Shown here piece after piece: positions 22,150 to 31,183 of a stretch of 64,000 nt of DNA. This DNA is from Pseudoxanthomonas sp. J35 (lineage in GTDB: Bacteria; Pseudomonadota; Gammaproteobacteria; Xanthomonadales; Xanthomonadaceae). The position numbers and the translations under genes were made by a program. Every line of letters begins with the position of its first letter. The stretch's first letter is position 1. The notes under the pieces were generated by a model that saw only the letters and a list, made by a program, of their open reading frames with translations, was not told where the DNA came from and did not search any database. Location: NCBI RefSeq assembly GCF_000513995.1, contig NZ_AZVB01000010.1, positions 62,001 to 126,000 of the forward strand, read 5' to 3'.

Positions 22150-23250
22150 TCAGCGCGGGCCGTTGATGATGCGGTCCACCGACGCGGCGTAGCCCTGCAG
22201 CTGCGCCAGGGTCACGAACTCGTCGGCGGTGTGCGCCTGGGCGATGTCGCCGGGGCCGTAGACCAGCGCGGTGTAGCCGCCGGCGGAGAACAGCGAGGCC
22301 TCGGTCCAGAAGTCCACGGCGTTGCCGATCGGCAGGCCCAGGGCGTCGGCGACGTCGCGGGCGGCCAGCCGGCGTTCCTCGGCGCGGGCGATGTCGCCCG
22401 AGGGCAGGCTCGGCCCACGGAAGGTTTCCTCGAAGTGCGCGGCGGCCGGCTCGGCGAATCCGGCGAAGGTGGCCAGCAGCTGGTCCACGTCCATCGACGG
22501 CAGCGGACGGAAGCCGAAGCGCAGCTCCGCCTCCGGCGCGATCATGTTGGCCTTGATCCCGCCCTCGATGCGGCCGATGTTGAAGCGCAGGCCGGTGAGG
22601 CCGCCGAAGCGCGCATGCGCCAGCGACTGCACGTGGTCCAGCGCGCGGCCGCCCCAGCGCACCGCCTGGTGCAGCGCGCTGGCGGCCGCATCCTGCTGCC
22701 CGGAGGCATGGCCGGCGCGACCCTTGAAGCGCATCAGCACCGAGGAGATGCCACGGTGCGCCAGCACCGCCTCGCCCATGGTCGGTTCGGCCACCAGCAC
22801 CGCCTCGTACGGCACGCCACGCTGGAGGAAGGCGGCGATGCAGCGCGGGTCGTTGGCTTCCTCGTCGGAGGAGAACAGGAAGGCCGCGTCGCCGTCGCCG
22901 GCATTGGCGGCGGCCACCAGCGCCGCCGCCGCGCCCTTGATGTCGCACACGCCCAGGCCGACCACGCGGTCATCCAGGCGGCGCATCATGTGCGGGTCGG
23001 CGCTCCAGTGCGGCGAATCGGGCACCGTGTCCAGGTGCACGTTGAACAGGTACTTCGGCTTGCCACGCACCGCATACAGGCTGACCGCGCCGGCGCCGTG
23101 GTCGACGACCTGCACCTCGAAGCCCGGGAGGTTCGCGCGCAGGTAACCGAAGATCCCGCCCTCGGCGGCGATCGCACGCGGCGGGTTGCGGGTGTCGAAG
23201 GACACCAGCCGTTCGAGGTGCGCCAGGGTGGATTGCAGCAGGTCGGTCAT
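22150..23250 (-). CDS. argE': N-acetyl-L-citrulline deacetylase
   Basis: Removes acetate from N-acetylcitrulline to give citrulline, the step that follows AOTCase in xanthomonads. The 366-aa M20-family protein has the metal motifs [29 protein letters not shown] and a GHASGQQ dimerisation-domain loop. Length matches the characterised Xanthomonas enzyme. Its place between argF'-argG and argB supports acetylcitrulline over acetylornithine as substrate; that choice rests on context and family. Confidence 0.92.
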   Translation of the reverse strand: MTDLLQSTLAHLERLVSFDTRNPPRAIAAEGGIFGYLRANLPGFEVQVVDHGAGAVSLYAVRGKPKYLFNVHLDTVPDSPHWSADPHMMRRLDDRVVGLGVCDIKGAAAALVAAANAGDGDAAFLFSSDEEANDPRCIAAFLQRGVPYEAVLVAEPTMGEAVLAHRGISSVLMRFKGRAGHASGQQDAAASALHQAVRWGGRALDHVQSLAHARFGGLTGLRFNIGRIEGGIKANMIAPEAELRFGFRPLPSMDVDQLLATFAGFAEPAAAHFEETFRGPSLPSGDIARAEERRLAARDVADALGLPIGNAVDFWTEASLFSAGGYTALVYGPGDIAQAHTADEFVTLAQLQGYAASVDRIINGPR

Positions 23251-23261
23251 GTGCGTCTGTA

Positions 23262-23711
23262 TCAGGAGTGGGAGGCCTGCGCCTGGTAGATGTCCGGGCG
23301 CACGATTTCCATCAGGGTCTGTGGCCGGGCCGGCGCCTGGAAGCCGAACTGCGCGTACAGCCCGCGGGTGTCCGAGGTGGCCGGCATGAACCGGCGCAGG
23401 CCCTGCAAGCGGGGATGGGCCAGCACCGCGGCCACCAGCTGCTTGCTGTAGCCGCGACCGCGCCAGGCCGGCAGCACGAACACGTCGGCCAGGTAGCCGA
23501 AGGTCGCGCCGTCGGTGGTCACCCGGGCGAAGGCCACCTGGCCTTCGCCGTCGAGGTAACCGCCGAAGCACAACGAACCGGCGATCGCCCGCTCCAGCGT
23601 CTCCCGCGGAATGCCGCGGCTCCAGTACGCCTCCTGCGAGAGGAAGCGGTGGATCATGTCCACGTCCAGCTCGTCGCGGTCGGTACTGATGCGCAGGCGG
23701 TCCATGCTCAC
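23262..23711 (-). CDS. GNAT N-acetyltransferase
   Basis: A 149-aa acetyltransferase with the acetyl-CoA loop ADVFVLPAWRGRGYSKQLV and a C-terminal LYAQFGFQAP typical of short GNATs. It starts at GTG 23711 or ATG 23705; a GAGGA ribosome site fits either. It lies 11 bp before argE' and is part of the arg run. A second GNAT is encoded later in the operon. Substrate unknown. Confidence 0.83.
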   Translation of the reverse strand: MSMDRLRISTDRDELDVDMIHRFLSQEAYWSRGIPRETLERAIAGSLCFGGYLDGEGQVAFARVTTDGATFGYLADVFVLPAWRGRGYSKQLVAAVLAHPRLQGLRRFMPATSDTRGLYAQFGFQAPARPQTLMEIVRPDIYQAQASHS

Positions 23712-23785
23712 GGATTCCTCAGGAGTCGGCCGTGCGGCCGCGCCGGCAGGTCAGCCCCGCCGGCGCCGGCAGCCATGCCGCGTCG

Positions 23786-25033
23786 TCAGTGGTTGACCTC
23801 GGCCCACAGGGTGCTGCTCATGCCGAACAGCTTGATGAAGCCTTCGGCCTCCTCCACGCCCCAGTCGGCCGACTGCGCGTAGGTGGCGCCCTTGGCGTTG
23901 AGGATGTGCGGCGAACGGATCGCCACCGCGTCCACGCGACCGCCGCGGGTCTCCAGCACCACCTCGCCGTTCACCTTGGCCTGCGAGGAGGCCAGGAACG
24001 CCTCCAGGTCGGTCTTCAGGGGATCGTGGTAGAAGCCTTCGTAGACCAGCTCCACCCACTTGCGCGCCACGTCCGGCTTGAAGCGGTTCTGCTGCTTGCT
24101 CAGCACTGCCTCCTCCAGCGCGCGGTGCGCGGCCAGCAGCGCGGTCAGGCCCGGGGCCTCGAACACGATGCGGCCCTTCAGGCCGATCACGGTGTCGCCG
24201 GTGTACATGCCGCGGCCGACGCCGTACTGGGCGAACATGGTGTTCAGGCGCGCCAGGATCTTCGCGCCCTCCATCGGCTTGCCGTCCAGCTCGACCGCTT
24301 CGCCGTTGACGAACTTCAGGGTCACGCTCAGCGGCTCGGCCGGCCAGGCCGCGCGCGGCGCGCACCAGCCGCGGGCGCCCTCGCCCGGGGCTTCCCACTT
24401 GTCGATCTCGCCGCCGGACATGGTCACGCCCAGCAGGTTCTCGTTGATGGTGTAGTTCTTCTGCTTGGCGCGCACCTCGAAGCCGCGCTCCTCGAGGTAC
24501 TTCTGCTCGTAGGCCCGGGTCTGGGTGTGCTCCTTCTGGATTTCGCGGATCGGGGCGACGATGCGGTAGTCGCCCTGCGCCTTGACCGCCAGGTCGAAGC
24601 GGACCTGGTCGTTGCCCATGCCGGTGCAGCCGTGGGCGATGGCATTGGTGCCCAGCTCGGCGGCGCGCTTGAGCGCGGCGTCGACGATCAGGTAACGGTC
24701 GGAGACCAGCAGCGGATACTGGCCCTGGTAGCCCTCGCCCGCCCACACGAACGGCTTGACGAAGCCGTCCCAGATCGCGCCGCCGCCGTCGACGGTGACG
24801 TGGCTGGCCACGCCCAGCTCCGCGGCGCGCTGCTCGATATACGCGCGCTCCTCGGCGTCCACGCCGCCGGTGTCGGCGAACACGGTGTGCACGTTCCAGC
24901 CCTGCTCCTTCAGGTAGGGCACGCAGAAGCTGGTGTCCAAGCCACCGGAGAAGGCCAGGACGATGTCGCGGCTGGTGGCGGCGTTATTGGTGATTGGTGA
25001 TTGGTGATTGGAAGAAGCGGGCTGCTGCGACAT
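23786..25033 (-). CDS. argG: Argininosuccinate synthase
   Basis: Joins citrulline and aspartate with ATP. The 415-aa protein has the PP-loop [11 protein letters not shown] near residue 26, then the [14 protein letters not shown] signature. Residues 8-17 ([10 protein letters not shown]) are encoded by a heptamer tandem repeat and precede the first conserved strand, so the gene seems to carry a repeat-derived N-terminal extension. ATG 25033 is the only plausible start; the next in-frame start would remove the PP-loop. It lies 96 bp after argF'. Confidence 0.95.
   Translation of the reverse strand: MSQQPASSNHQSPITNNAATSRDIVLAFSGGLDTSFCVPYLKEQGWNVHTVFADTGGVDAEERAYIEQRAAELGVASHVTVDGGGAIWDGFVKPFVWAGEGYQGQYPLLVSDRYLIVDAALKRAAELGTNAIAHGCTGMGNDQVRFDLAVKAQGDYRIVAPIREIQKEHTQTRAYEQKYLEERGFEVRAKQKNYTINENLLGVTMSGGEIDKWEAPGEGARGWCAPRAAWPAEPLSVTLKFVNGEAVELDGKPMEGAKILARLNTMFAQYGVGRGMYTGDTVIGLKGRIVFEAPGLTALLAAHRALEEAVLSKQQNRFKPDVARKWVELVYEGFYHDPLKTDLEAFLASSQAKVNGEVVLETRGGRVDAVAIRSPHILNAKGATYAQSADWGVEEAEGFIKLFGMSSTLWAEVNH
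24986..25011 (+). repeat. Heptamer array GTGATTG, inside argG
   Basis: Three full GTGATTG units plus partial ones lie within the first codons of argG, giving an AT-rich island in high-GC DNA. On the mRNA strand it reads CAATCAC repeats. The same heptamer appears inverted 90 bp upstream of it in the transcript. Confidence 0.8.
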
Positions 25034-25100
25034 GGGGGACGATCTCTCTCGGAAACCAGTAGAAGGCGATGGAACAGGGGATTCGTGGCTGCTCTTTCAA

Positions 25101-25134
25101 ATCACGAATCACCAGTGACGAATCACGAATCACC
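25101..25134 (-). repeat. Heptamer array GTGATTC at the argF' stop codon
   Basis: On the minus strand: five heptamers, GTGATTC, GTGATTC, GTCACTG, GTGATTC and GTGATTT. The argF' TGA stop is part of the first unit. Its orientation is opposite to the array inside argG, so the two can pair in the mRNA. Confidence 0.8.
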
Positions 25135-26143
25135 GGCCGCGCACCAGCGCGGCCATGACCGCCTTCTGCACATGCAGGCGGTTCTCGGCCTCTTCGATGG
25201 CGATGCAGTTGGGCGAGTCCATGACCGCGTCGGTGGCCTTGACGTTGCGGCGCAGCGGCAGGCAGTGGCTGAACACGCCGTTGTTGGTCAGGGCCATCTT
25301 GGCCTCGTCGACGATGAAGTGCTTGTACTGGTCGCGGATCGGCTTCTCCGGCTCCCAGTTGCCGAAGTACGGCAGCGCGCCCCAGCTCTTGGCGTAGACC
25401 ACGTCGGCTCCGCGGTAGGCGTCCTCGATGTCGTGGCTGACCTGGAACGAGCCGCCGCTCTCGGCCACGTTCTGCTGCGCCCAGCCGATGTAGCGTTCGT
25501 CGAGGATGTACTCCGGCGTCGGACACAGCAGGGTCACGTCCATGCCCAGGCGGGTGGCGATGGTCAGGGCCGAGTTGGCCACCGCGGTGTTCAGCGGCTT
25601 GGGGTGGTAGGTCCAGGTCAGCACGTACTTCCTGCCGCGCAGGTCGCTGGTGCCGAAGTGCTCCTGCAGGGCCAGCGCATGGGCCAGCTCCTGGCAGGGA
25701 TGGGTGATCGTCTCCATGTTGATCACCGGCACCGTCGAATACCTGGCGAAGGCCTTGAGCACGCGATCCTCGCGGTCGTAGCTCCAGTCCTTGAACTTCG
25801 GGAAGGCGCGCACGCCGATCAGGTCGACGTAGCGGGCCAGCACCCGCGCCACCTCGGCGATGTGCTCCTCGGTGTCGCCGTCCATCACCGTGCCCAGGTC
25901 GAATTCGATCGGCCACGCGTCCTTGCCCGGCTGCAGGACGATGGCGTGGCCGCCCAGCTGGAACGCGCCCAGCTCGAAGCTGGTGCGGGTACGCATGGAC
26001 GGGTTGAAGAACACCAGCGCGATCGAGCGCCCCTTGAGCTCGCTGCCCAGCTTGTTGCGCTTGAACAGCGCCGCCTGGGTCAGCAACGCGTCCAGGTCCG
26101 GGCGGCTCCAGTCCTGGGTATTGAGGAAGTGCTTGAGCGACAT
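25130..26143 (-). CDS. argF': N-acetylornithine carbamoyltransferase
   Basis: Transfers carbamoyl from carbamoyl phosphate to N-acetylornithine, giving N-acetylcitrulline. The 337-aa protein has the carbamoyl-phosphate loop NPSMRTRTSFELG (residues 47-59), HPCQELAH (148-155) and HCLPLRRN (293-300). Glu92 and Lys302, known from the Xanthomonas enzyme as the substrate-selecting and carboxylated residues, are both present, which separates it from ornithine or succinylornithine carbamoyltransferases. First gene of the arg run, behind a leader with a rho-independent hairpin. Its stop codon lies within a heptamer repeat. Confidence 0.95.
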   Translation of the reverse strand: MSLKHFLNTQDWSRPDLDALLTQAALFKRNKLGSELKGRSIALVFFNPSMRTRTSFELGAFQLGGHAIVLQPGKDAWPIEFDLGTVMDGDTEEHIAEVARVLARYVDLIGVRAFPKFKDWSYDREDRVLKAFARYSTVPVINMETITHPCQELAHALALQEHFGTSDLRGRKYVLTWTYHPKPLNTAVANSALTIATRLGMDVTLLCPTPEYILDERYIGWAQQNVAESGGSFQVSHDIEDAYRGADVVYAKSWGALPYFGNWEPEKPIRDQYKHFIVDEAKMALTNNGVFSHCLPLRRNVKATDAVMDSPNCIAIEEAENRLHVQKAVMAALVRGR

Positions 26144-26227
26144 CGATCGTTCCTTGCGGTGGTGACGTTCCGGCGGTGCCGGGGTGTTTTCTTGCGGTTG
26201 AAACTTTCCGCGGGGGCCGGAAACGAA

Positions 26228-26252
26228 AAAACCCAGCCTGGGGCTGGGTTTT
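26228..26252 (-). terminator. Rho-independent hairpin upstream of argF'
   Basis: Stem AAAACCCAGCC / GGCTGGGTTTT with a 3-nt loop, followed on the minus strand by a run of T (six in all at the stem end). It lies 85 nt before the argF' ATG. It could end transcription of the envelope protein gene 171 bp upstream, or serve as an attenuator for the arg operon. Confidence 0.8.
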
Positions 26253-26276
26253 CGAACGGACAGCACGACGCTCCGG

Positions 26277-26378
26277 TCACCCAGCGGAAGTGCGGGATTC
26301 CGGTCGGCGCGCACGCGAGGTCATCCCGGAGGCCATCCGGGCGGCGCTGGCGGCGTGCGGCTGCAGGTCGGTGTTCAT
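26277..26378 (-). CDS. Possible arg leader peptide
   Basis: A 33-aa ORF (MNTDLQPHAASAARM...) ends 24 nt before the hairpin at 26228-26252. It has five Arg codons, four of them within residues 22-29 (RARRPESR), including a CGA that should be rare at this GC. Its last codons, GCT GGG TGA, contain GCTGGGT, which is exactly complementary to ACCCAGC in the hairpin's 5' arm, so an antiterminator is possible. The ribosome site is weak. Speculative: it may be chance. Confidence 0.3.
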   Translation of the reverse strand: MNTDLQPHAASAARMASGMTSRARRPESRTSAG

Positions 26379-26397
26379 GAGCCCGCGATGTTCTCAC

Positions 26398-26414
26398 GCA
26401 CCCGCGGCGGGTGC
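26398..26414. promoter_or_regulatory. Perfect inverted repeat before argF' leader
   Basis: GCACCCGC-G-GCGGGTGC, a 17-bp perfect palindrome 9 bp past the envelope protein stop codon. It could be an operator or a terminator stem without T-run. It does not resemble an AT-rich ARG box. Confidence 0.35.
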
Positions 26415-26422
26415 AAGCGGCA

Positions 26423-26959
26423 TCAGGGCGTCGGGGCCGCCGGCAGGGCCGGTTCCTCTTCCCACGGGGTCACCGAAACCCGGACCCTCAGGCGGTTGCC
26501 CGGGTCCTCGGCGAGGCGGGAACGGTACTTGGTGCCCTTGTAGACGTAGTCGACGTCATAGGCGATCGGGCGCTGGAACTGGCGGTCGACCTGGACCAGG
26601 CGGCAGTTCTGCCGCGTCGCCGGGGCGTGCACCGGGGCCGGTGCCGGCGCGGGCCGCTGTTCGCCCGAGAAGAAATCCTTGACCGAGTCGACCATGCGGC
26701 TGAAGACGCCGGGCTCCTCGCGCTGCGCCGGGCGCTCCACCGGGGCCGGCACCGGGTCGCACTGCTCCTCGGTGCGGGTCGCGCGCAGGGTCTGGTAGAC
26801 CGGCTCGACGCGCAGCACGTGGGCGTAATCGACCTTGACGTTCTCCACCGGCGACACGCGGAGGCGCTCGGGCGGCGGCTGGGCTGGCTCCTGGGCAGCC
26901 ATCGCCTGCGGCGAACAGCAGGCCATGCCCAGCAATGACAGTTCCAGCAGACGGCGCAT
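26423..26959 (-). CDS. Secreted protein related to glycine-zipper 2TM family
   Basis: A 178-aa protein with a signal peptide (MRRLLELSLLGMACCSPQAMAA). Its NVKVDYAHVLRVEPVYQ start and its end (IAYDVDYVYKGTKYRSRL, then DPGNRLRVRVSVTP) match the flanks of xanthomonad glycine-zipper 2TM envelope proteins. The glycine-zipper helices expected between them are missing; residues 62-115 are instead Pro/Ala/Glu-rich around VFSRMVDSVKDFFSG. It probably acts in the periplasm; function unknown. It is divergent from cysS. Confidence 0.6.
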   Translation of the reverse strand: MRRLLELSLLGMACCSPQAMAAQEPAQPPPERLRVSPVENVKVDYAHVLRVEPVYQTLRATRTEEQCDPVPAPVERPAQREEPGVFSRMVDSVKDFFSGEQRPAPAPAPVHAPATRQNCRLVQVDRQFQRPIAYDVDYVYKGTKYRSRLAEDPGNRLRVRVSVTPWEEEPALPAAPTP

Positions 26960-27142
26960 CGGGTCCGGTGACGTCGGTACGGAGGCGCCAGTTTAGGCGG
27001 GGCGGCTTGCAGCCCGCTGAACCGCTCCACTCCGGCCGGACCGGGCACGGGCGTCCCGGTCGCGCCGCCGCCCGCGCCGGCGGTCGATGCCGCACTGCGG
27101 CACGCTAGAATTCCAGGCTTCCGTCCCCGCCGCCCCGTGCCG

Positions 27143-28519
27143 ATGTCCCTGCGCCTGTACAACAGCCTCACGCGCCAGGTCGAACCGTTCCAGCCGCTCG
27201 ATCCCGCCGCCCCGACCATGTACGTCTGCGGGCCCACGGTCTACAACTACGTGCACATCGGCAACGCCCGCGGGCCGGTGGTGTTCGGCGTGCTGGCGGC
27301 GCTGCTGCGGCGCCGCTACGGCGCGCTGAAGTACGCCCGCAACATCACCGACGTGGACGACAAGATCAACGCCGCCGCGCTCGAGCAGGGCGTGCCGATC
27401 TCGGCGATCACCGACCGCTTCGCCGCCGCCTACCGCGAGGACATGGCCGCGCTGGGCGTGGCAGGCGAGTTCGCCCCGGACATCGAGCCCACCGCCACCG
27501 GCCATATCGCGCAGATGGTGGAAATGATCCAGGGCCTGGTCGACAGCGGCCATGCCTACGCGGCCGAGGGCCACGTGCTGTTCGCGGTGGCCAGCTTCCC
27601 CGGCTACGGCAAGCTGTCCCGCCGCGACACCGAGGAGATGCTGGCCGGCGCCCGCGTCGAGGTCGCCCCGTACAAGCGCGACCCGGGCGACTTCGTGCTG
27701 TGGAAGCCCTCCACCCCGGAACTGCCGGGCTGGGACTCGCCCTGGGGCCGCGGCCGCCCGGGCTGGCACATCGAATGCTCGGCGATGGCCGGCACCCACC
27801 TGGGCCGCACCATCGACATCCACGCCGGCGGCATCGACCTGCAGTTCCCGCACCACGAGAATGAGATCGCGCAGAGCGAATGCGCCCACGGCGGCGCCGT
27901 CTTCGCCCGCTACTGGCTGCACAACGGCATGCTCAACCTCGGCGGCGCCAAGATGAGCAAGTCGCTGGGCAACATCGAGAAGGTCCACGACCTGGTCCGC
28001 CGGCACCCGCCGGAGGCGCTGCGCTACGCCCTGCTCTCGGCCCATTACCGGCAGCCGCTGGACTGGACCGATGCGCTGATCGAGCAGTCCGTGCGTACGC
28101 TCGACCGCCTCTACGGCACCCTGCGCGACCTGGCCGCCATCGAAGCCGCCCCGGCGATCCCGCAGGCGGTGGAGGACGCGCTCGACGACGACCTCAACAC
28201 CCCGCTGGCGCTGGCCGAAATCGCACGCATCGCCGGCGAGGCGCGCAAGGCCACCGATCCTTCGGGGCAGGCGCGGCTGAAGGCCGAACTGCTCGGCGCC
28301 GGCCTGGCCCTGGGCCTGCTGCAGCAGGCACCGGAAGCCTGGTTCAACCGCGGCGCCTCCGGCGACGACGACGCCCGCATCCAGGCCCTGGTCGACGAGC
28401 GCGCCGCGGCCAAGAAGGCGCGCGATTTCGCCCGTGCCGACGCGATCCGCGACCAGCTCGCCGGCGAAGGCATCCTGCTGGAGGACACGCCGCAGGGCGT
28501 CCGCTGGAAGCGGGCCTGA
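27143..28519 (+). CDS. cysS: Cysteinyl-tRNA synthetase
   Basis: Charges tRNA-Cys. The 458-aa class I synthetase has the zinc Cys at residue 29 (YVCGPTVYN), the HIGN variant of the HIGH motif, HIECSAMAG and HHENE zinc ligands, and KMSKS ([11 protein letters not shown]). I chose ATG 27143 over a GTG two codons upstream. A TAGAAT -10-like hexamer lies at 27106-27111. Length is normal for bacteria. Confidence 0.97.
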   Translation: MSLRLYNSLTRQVEPFQPLDPAAPTMYVCGPTVYNYVHIGNARGPVVFGVLAALLRRRYGALKYARNITDVDDKINAAALEQGVPISAITDRFAAAYREDMAALGVAGEFAPDIEPTATGHIAQMVEMIQGLVDSGHAYAAEGHVLFAVASFPGYGKLSRRDTEEMLAGARVEVAPYKRDPGDFVLWKPSTPELPGWDSPWGRGRPGWHIECSAMAGTHLGRTIDIHAGGIDLQFPHHENEIAQSECAHGGAVFARYWLHNGMLNLGGAKMSKSLGNIEKVHDLVRRHPPEALRYALLSAHYRQPLDWTDALIEQSVRTLDRLYGTLRDLAAIEAAPAIPQAVEDALDDDLNTPLALAEIARIAGEARKATDPSGQARLKAELLGAGLALGLLQQAPEAWFNRGASGDDDARIQALVDERAAAKKARDFARADAIRDQLAGEGILLEDTPQGVRWKRA

Positions 28520-28592
28520 CCCAGGCACCGCTTCCCCATGCCCGGCCGGAATGCCGGGCCAGGCGGTGCGGAACCGCCCGTCCGCGCCAGGG

Positions 28593-29057
28593 ATGGCCGC
28601 CAACCACCACGAGAACCCCGTGACCGATACCCCCTTCCCCCTCGAACCCACCGCCGCCGAGGCCCAGGCCGCGATCCGCGAGGAGTTCGCCTTCTTCGGC
28701 GACTGGTCCGAGCGCTACCAGTACCTGATCGATCTCGGCCGCAAGCTGCCGCCCTTCCCCGAGGAGTGGAAGACCGAGGAGCACCGCCTGCACGGCTGCC
28801 AGTCGATGGTCTGGATCGTGCCGCAGGGCAACCGCCAGCGCCTGGACTTCCATGCCACCAGCGACTCGGCGATCGTCTCCGGGCTGATCTTCCTGGCCCT
28901 GCGCGTGTACTCGGGGCGTCCGGCCGGGGAGATCCTCGCCACCGACCCGTCCTACATTGCCGACATCGGCCTGGCCAAACACCTGTCGCCGACCCGCAGC
29001 AACGGCCTGGCCGCGCTGCTGGCCTTCATCCGCGACACCGCGCAGGCCCAGGCCTGA
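28593..29057 (+). CDS. SufE family protein
   Basis: A 154-aa SufE/CsdE-like sulfur acceptor. The active Cys is in HRLHGCQSMVWI and the DWSERYQYLIDLGRKLPPF segment is the family N-terminal signature. Such proteins take persulfide sulfur from a cysteine desulfurase for Fe-S assembly. No desulfurase or suf gene is adjacent. The start could be ATG 28593 or GTG 28620 (VTDTPFPLEP), the latter closer to the family length. The MFS gene begins 2 bp downstream. Confidence 0.88.
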   Translation: MAANHHENPVTDTPFPLEPTAAEAQAAIREEFAFFGDWSERYQYLIDLGRKLPPFPEEWKTEEHRLHGCQSMVWIVPQGNRQRLDFHATSDSAIVSGLIFLALRVYSGRPAGEILATDPSYIADIGLAKHLSPTRSNGLAALLAFIRDTAQAQA

Positions 29058-29058
29058 G

Positions 29059-30300
29059 GTGGCGGCGGACGCAGCGACCACCGCGGCGCGTTCGCCCCTG
29101 CACGAACCGGGCTACCGGGTCCTGCTCGGCTACCGGCTGTGCGCGATCCTGTCCTACCAGGTGGTCGCGGTCACCGTCGGCTGGCACGTCTACGAACTGA
29201 CCCGCAATCCCTTCGCCCTGGGCCTGGTCGGCCTGGCAGAGGTCCTGCCGTACATCGGCACGGCGCTGTTCGCCGGCTACCTGGTCGACCACCTGCCGAA
29301 GCGGCGCCTGGGCGCGCTGGCCTGCGCCGGCCTGGCGGCCACCGCCCTGCTCCTGGTCCTGGCGGCCTCGGGCCACCTGGCGCCGGGGCGGACCTGGCCG
29401 ATCTACGGCGCGATCGTGCTGACCGGCCTGGTGCGCTCGTTCCTGACCCCGGTCTACACCGCGCTGTTCGCCCAGGTGCTGCGCCGCGAACAGTTCGCGC
29501 GCGGCGCCAGCCTCGGCAGCATCGCCTTCCAGGCGGCGATGGTCTGCGGCCCGGCGCTCGGTGGCGTGCTGGTCGGCTGGGCCGGCAAGACCGCCGCCTA
29601 CGGCACGGCCGCGGCGCTGGCCATCGCCGCCGGCGCGGTGCTGCTGGCGCTGCGGGTGGAGGAGCCGCGCCCCGAGGGGCCGCGCGCGCCGGTGTTCCGC
29701 AGCATCCGGGAAGGCCTCCGCTTCGTGTTCAACACCCAGGTCATGCTCGCCGCGCAGGCGCTGGACCTGTTCGCGGTGCTGTTCGGCGGCGCGATCTCGC
29801 TGGCCCCGGCCTTCATCGCCGAGATCCTGCACTACGGCCCGGAGGGCCTGGGCATCCTGCGCGGCGCGCCGGCGCTGGGCGCGGTGGCGGTCGGCCTGGT
29901 GATGGCGCGGCGTCCGCCGGGGCGCCACGCCGGGCGCCTGCTGCTGTGGGCGGTGGCCGGCTTCGGCCTGTGCATCATCGGCTTCGGCCTGTCCCGGCAC
30001 TTCTGGCTGTCGGCCTTCTTCCTGCTGCTGTCGGGGGTGTGCGACGGCGTGTCGGTGGTCCTGCGCAGCACGATCATGCAGCTGGTCACCCCCGACGGCA
30101 TGCGCGGGCGGGTCGCTTCGATCAACGGCATCTTCATCGGCTCGTCCAACGAGCTGGGCGCGTTCTACGCCGGTTCGATGGCGCGGCTGCTGGGCCTGGT
30201 GCCGGCGGTGGTACTGGGTGGCTGCGTGACCCTCGGCGTGGTCGCCACCACCGCGGTCAAGGCACCGAAGCTGCGGCGGCTGGACCTGCGGGAGCTGTGA
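29059..30300 (+). CDS. MFS transporter, EntS-like
   Basis: A 413-aa, 12-helix carrier with the MFS_3/EntS pattern: LLGYRLCAILSYQVVAVTVGW at the start, FAGYLVDHLPKRRLG motif A between helices 2 and 3, and SINGIFIGSSNELGAFYAG near the end. Members export siderophores or drugs; the substrate here is unknown. GTG 29059 lies one base after the SufE-like stop, so the two are co-translated. It faces the IS and dksA across a convergent gap. Confidence 0.84.
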   Translation: MAADAATTAARSPLHEPGYRVLLGYRLCAILSYQVVAVTVGWHVYELTRNPFALGLVGLAEVLPYIGTALFAGYLVDHLPKRRLGALACAGLAATALLLVLAASGHLAPGRTWPIYGAIVLTGLVRSFLTPVYTALFAQVLRREQFARGASLGSIAFQAAMVCGPALGGVLVGWAGKTAAYGTAAALAIAAGAVLLALRVEEPRPEGPRAPVFRSIREGLRFVFNTQVMLAAQALDLFAVLFGGAISLAPAFIAEILHYGPEGLGILRGAPALGAVAVGLVMARRPPGRHAGRLLLWAVAGFGLCIIGFGLSRHFWLSAFFLLLSGVCDGVSVVLRSTIMQLVTPDGMRGRVASINGIFIGSSNELGAFYAGSMARLLGLVPAVVLGGCVTLGVVATTAVKAPKLRRLDLREL

Positions 30301-30307
30301 CCCGGCC

Positions 30308-30327
30308 CCCTCTCCCCGGGAGAAGGG
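30308..30327. terminator. CCCTCTCCC hairpin after MFS gene
   Basis: CCCTCTCCC and GGGAGAAGGG form an imperfect stem 7 nt past the stop codon. A closely similar perfect hairpin lies at 35592-35612, so this is also a repeated element. Confidence 0.5.
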
Positions 30328-30344
30328 CCCTGGGGAAAAAACAA

Positions 30345-31176
30345 GGTAATTCCTAACCTTTCCGGACCAGAATTGGGCGTATCTCCTGGATCGAGATCTG
30401 CTTGAGAAGCTTGTACAGCAAGGGTTGCAGGTTCTCGTGCCGGTGATTGAACCGGTAGCAAACTTCGGCCAAGTACAGGTGGAAGTATTGCCGGGGCACG
30501 CCACGGTACATGTAGAGCCAGTTCTTGGCGTAGCTCCAGAAGCCCTCGATGCCGTTGATGTGATCCCGCCCGGCAGGCCGACCCTTCTCCTTGCGGATCA
30601 TCACGTGCTCGCCGCGCAGCTTCAGCGTGGCATAGGCCTGCCACTCGTCGGTGTAGTAGAGCGCGCCTTCCCGGGTGTGCGCCTCGATCTCCCGCATGAC
30701 CGATACCCGGTCATGGGCCGGGATCGGCATCGCCTTGACGCAGCCGTTGCGCTTGACCAGCCCGAACACGATCACCTTGCCCGCCGCGCCCCAGCCCCGT
30801 TTGCCCTTACGGGCGCCGCCAAAGGTGGTCTCGTCGCACTCGATGGCGCCTTCGAACGGCTCGCGCAGTTGCTCCACCAGCGCACAGCAGCCACGCACCA
30901 GCCGGTAAAACCGCTCCCGCGAGACCGCGCTGGTATCGGATAGGAACCGCTGCCGGTACGACGGCACGCCCAGCACGAACAACTCCAGCAGGCGTGCCTT
31001 CGTCGCTGTGGGCAGTCGTACCGAGTCCCACACCGACGTCCACGTGAAACGCAGCCCGCAGGCGCGGCACTTCAGACGTCCGTCCCCCAGGCGATAGTGC
31101 CGACAACCTGCACATCCGGGACATCGCTTCATGACCAAATCCTCTCAGATTTGGTCCGGTTTGCTTAGGAATTACC
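30345..31176 (-). mobile_element. IS1595-family insertion sequence, 832 bp
   Basis: Terminal inverted repeats of 25 bp, 30345-30369 and 31152-31176, match at 21 positions (both begin GGTAATTCCTAA and end CCGGACCA). The element is flanked by a perfect 8-bp target duplication AAAAACAA (30337-30344 and 31177-31184). One intact transposase fills it. Intact ends, intact duplication and intact gene suggest a recent insertion. The site is the U-tract of the dksA terminator. Confidence 0.93.
30353..31132 (-). CDS. IS1595-family transposase (ISXO2-like DDE)
   Basis: A 259-aa transposase with an N-terminal zinc ribbon (CPGCAGCRHY..CRACG), then the ISXO2-type DDE domain: Asp in AIECDETTFGG, Asp in ALYYTDEWQAY and the GIEGFWSYAKNWL region with the third acidic residue. 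I chose ATG 31132 because it sits just before the zinc ribbon; a TTG two codons upstream is also open. The stop codon lies inside the left terminal repeat. Confidence 0.92.
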   Translation of the reverse strand: MKRCPGCAGCRHYRLGDGRLKCRACGLRFTWTSVWDSVRLPTATKARLLELFVLGVPSYRQRFLSDTSAVSRERFYRLVRGCCALVEQLREPFEGAIECDETTFGGARKGKRGWGAAGKVIVFGLVKRNGCVKAMPIPAHDRVSVMREIEAHTREGALYYTDEWQAYATLKLRGEHVMIRKEKGRPAGRDHINGIEGFWSYAKNWLYMYRGVPRQYFHLYLAEVCYRFNHRHENLQPLLYKLLKQISIQEIRPILVRKG

Positions 31177-31183
31177 AAAAACA

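Noticed and set aside
24986-25134. Heptamer arrays as a CRISPR or CRISPR-like array
   Set aside because: Units are 7 bp with no spacers, lie inside or next to coding sequence, and no cas gene is near.
26398-26414. The palindrome before argF' as an ArgR operator
   Set aside because: ARG boxes are AT-rich; this is entirely GC-rich.
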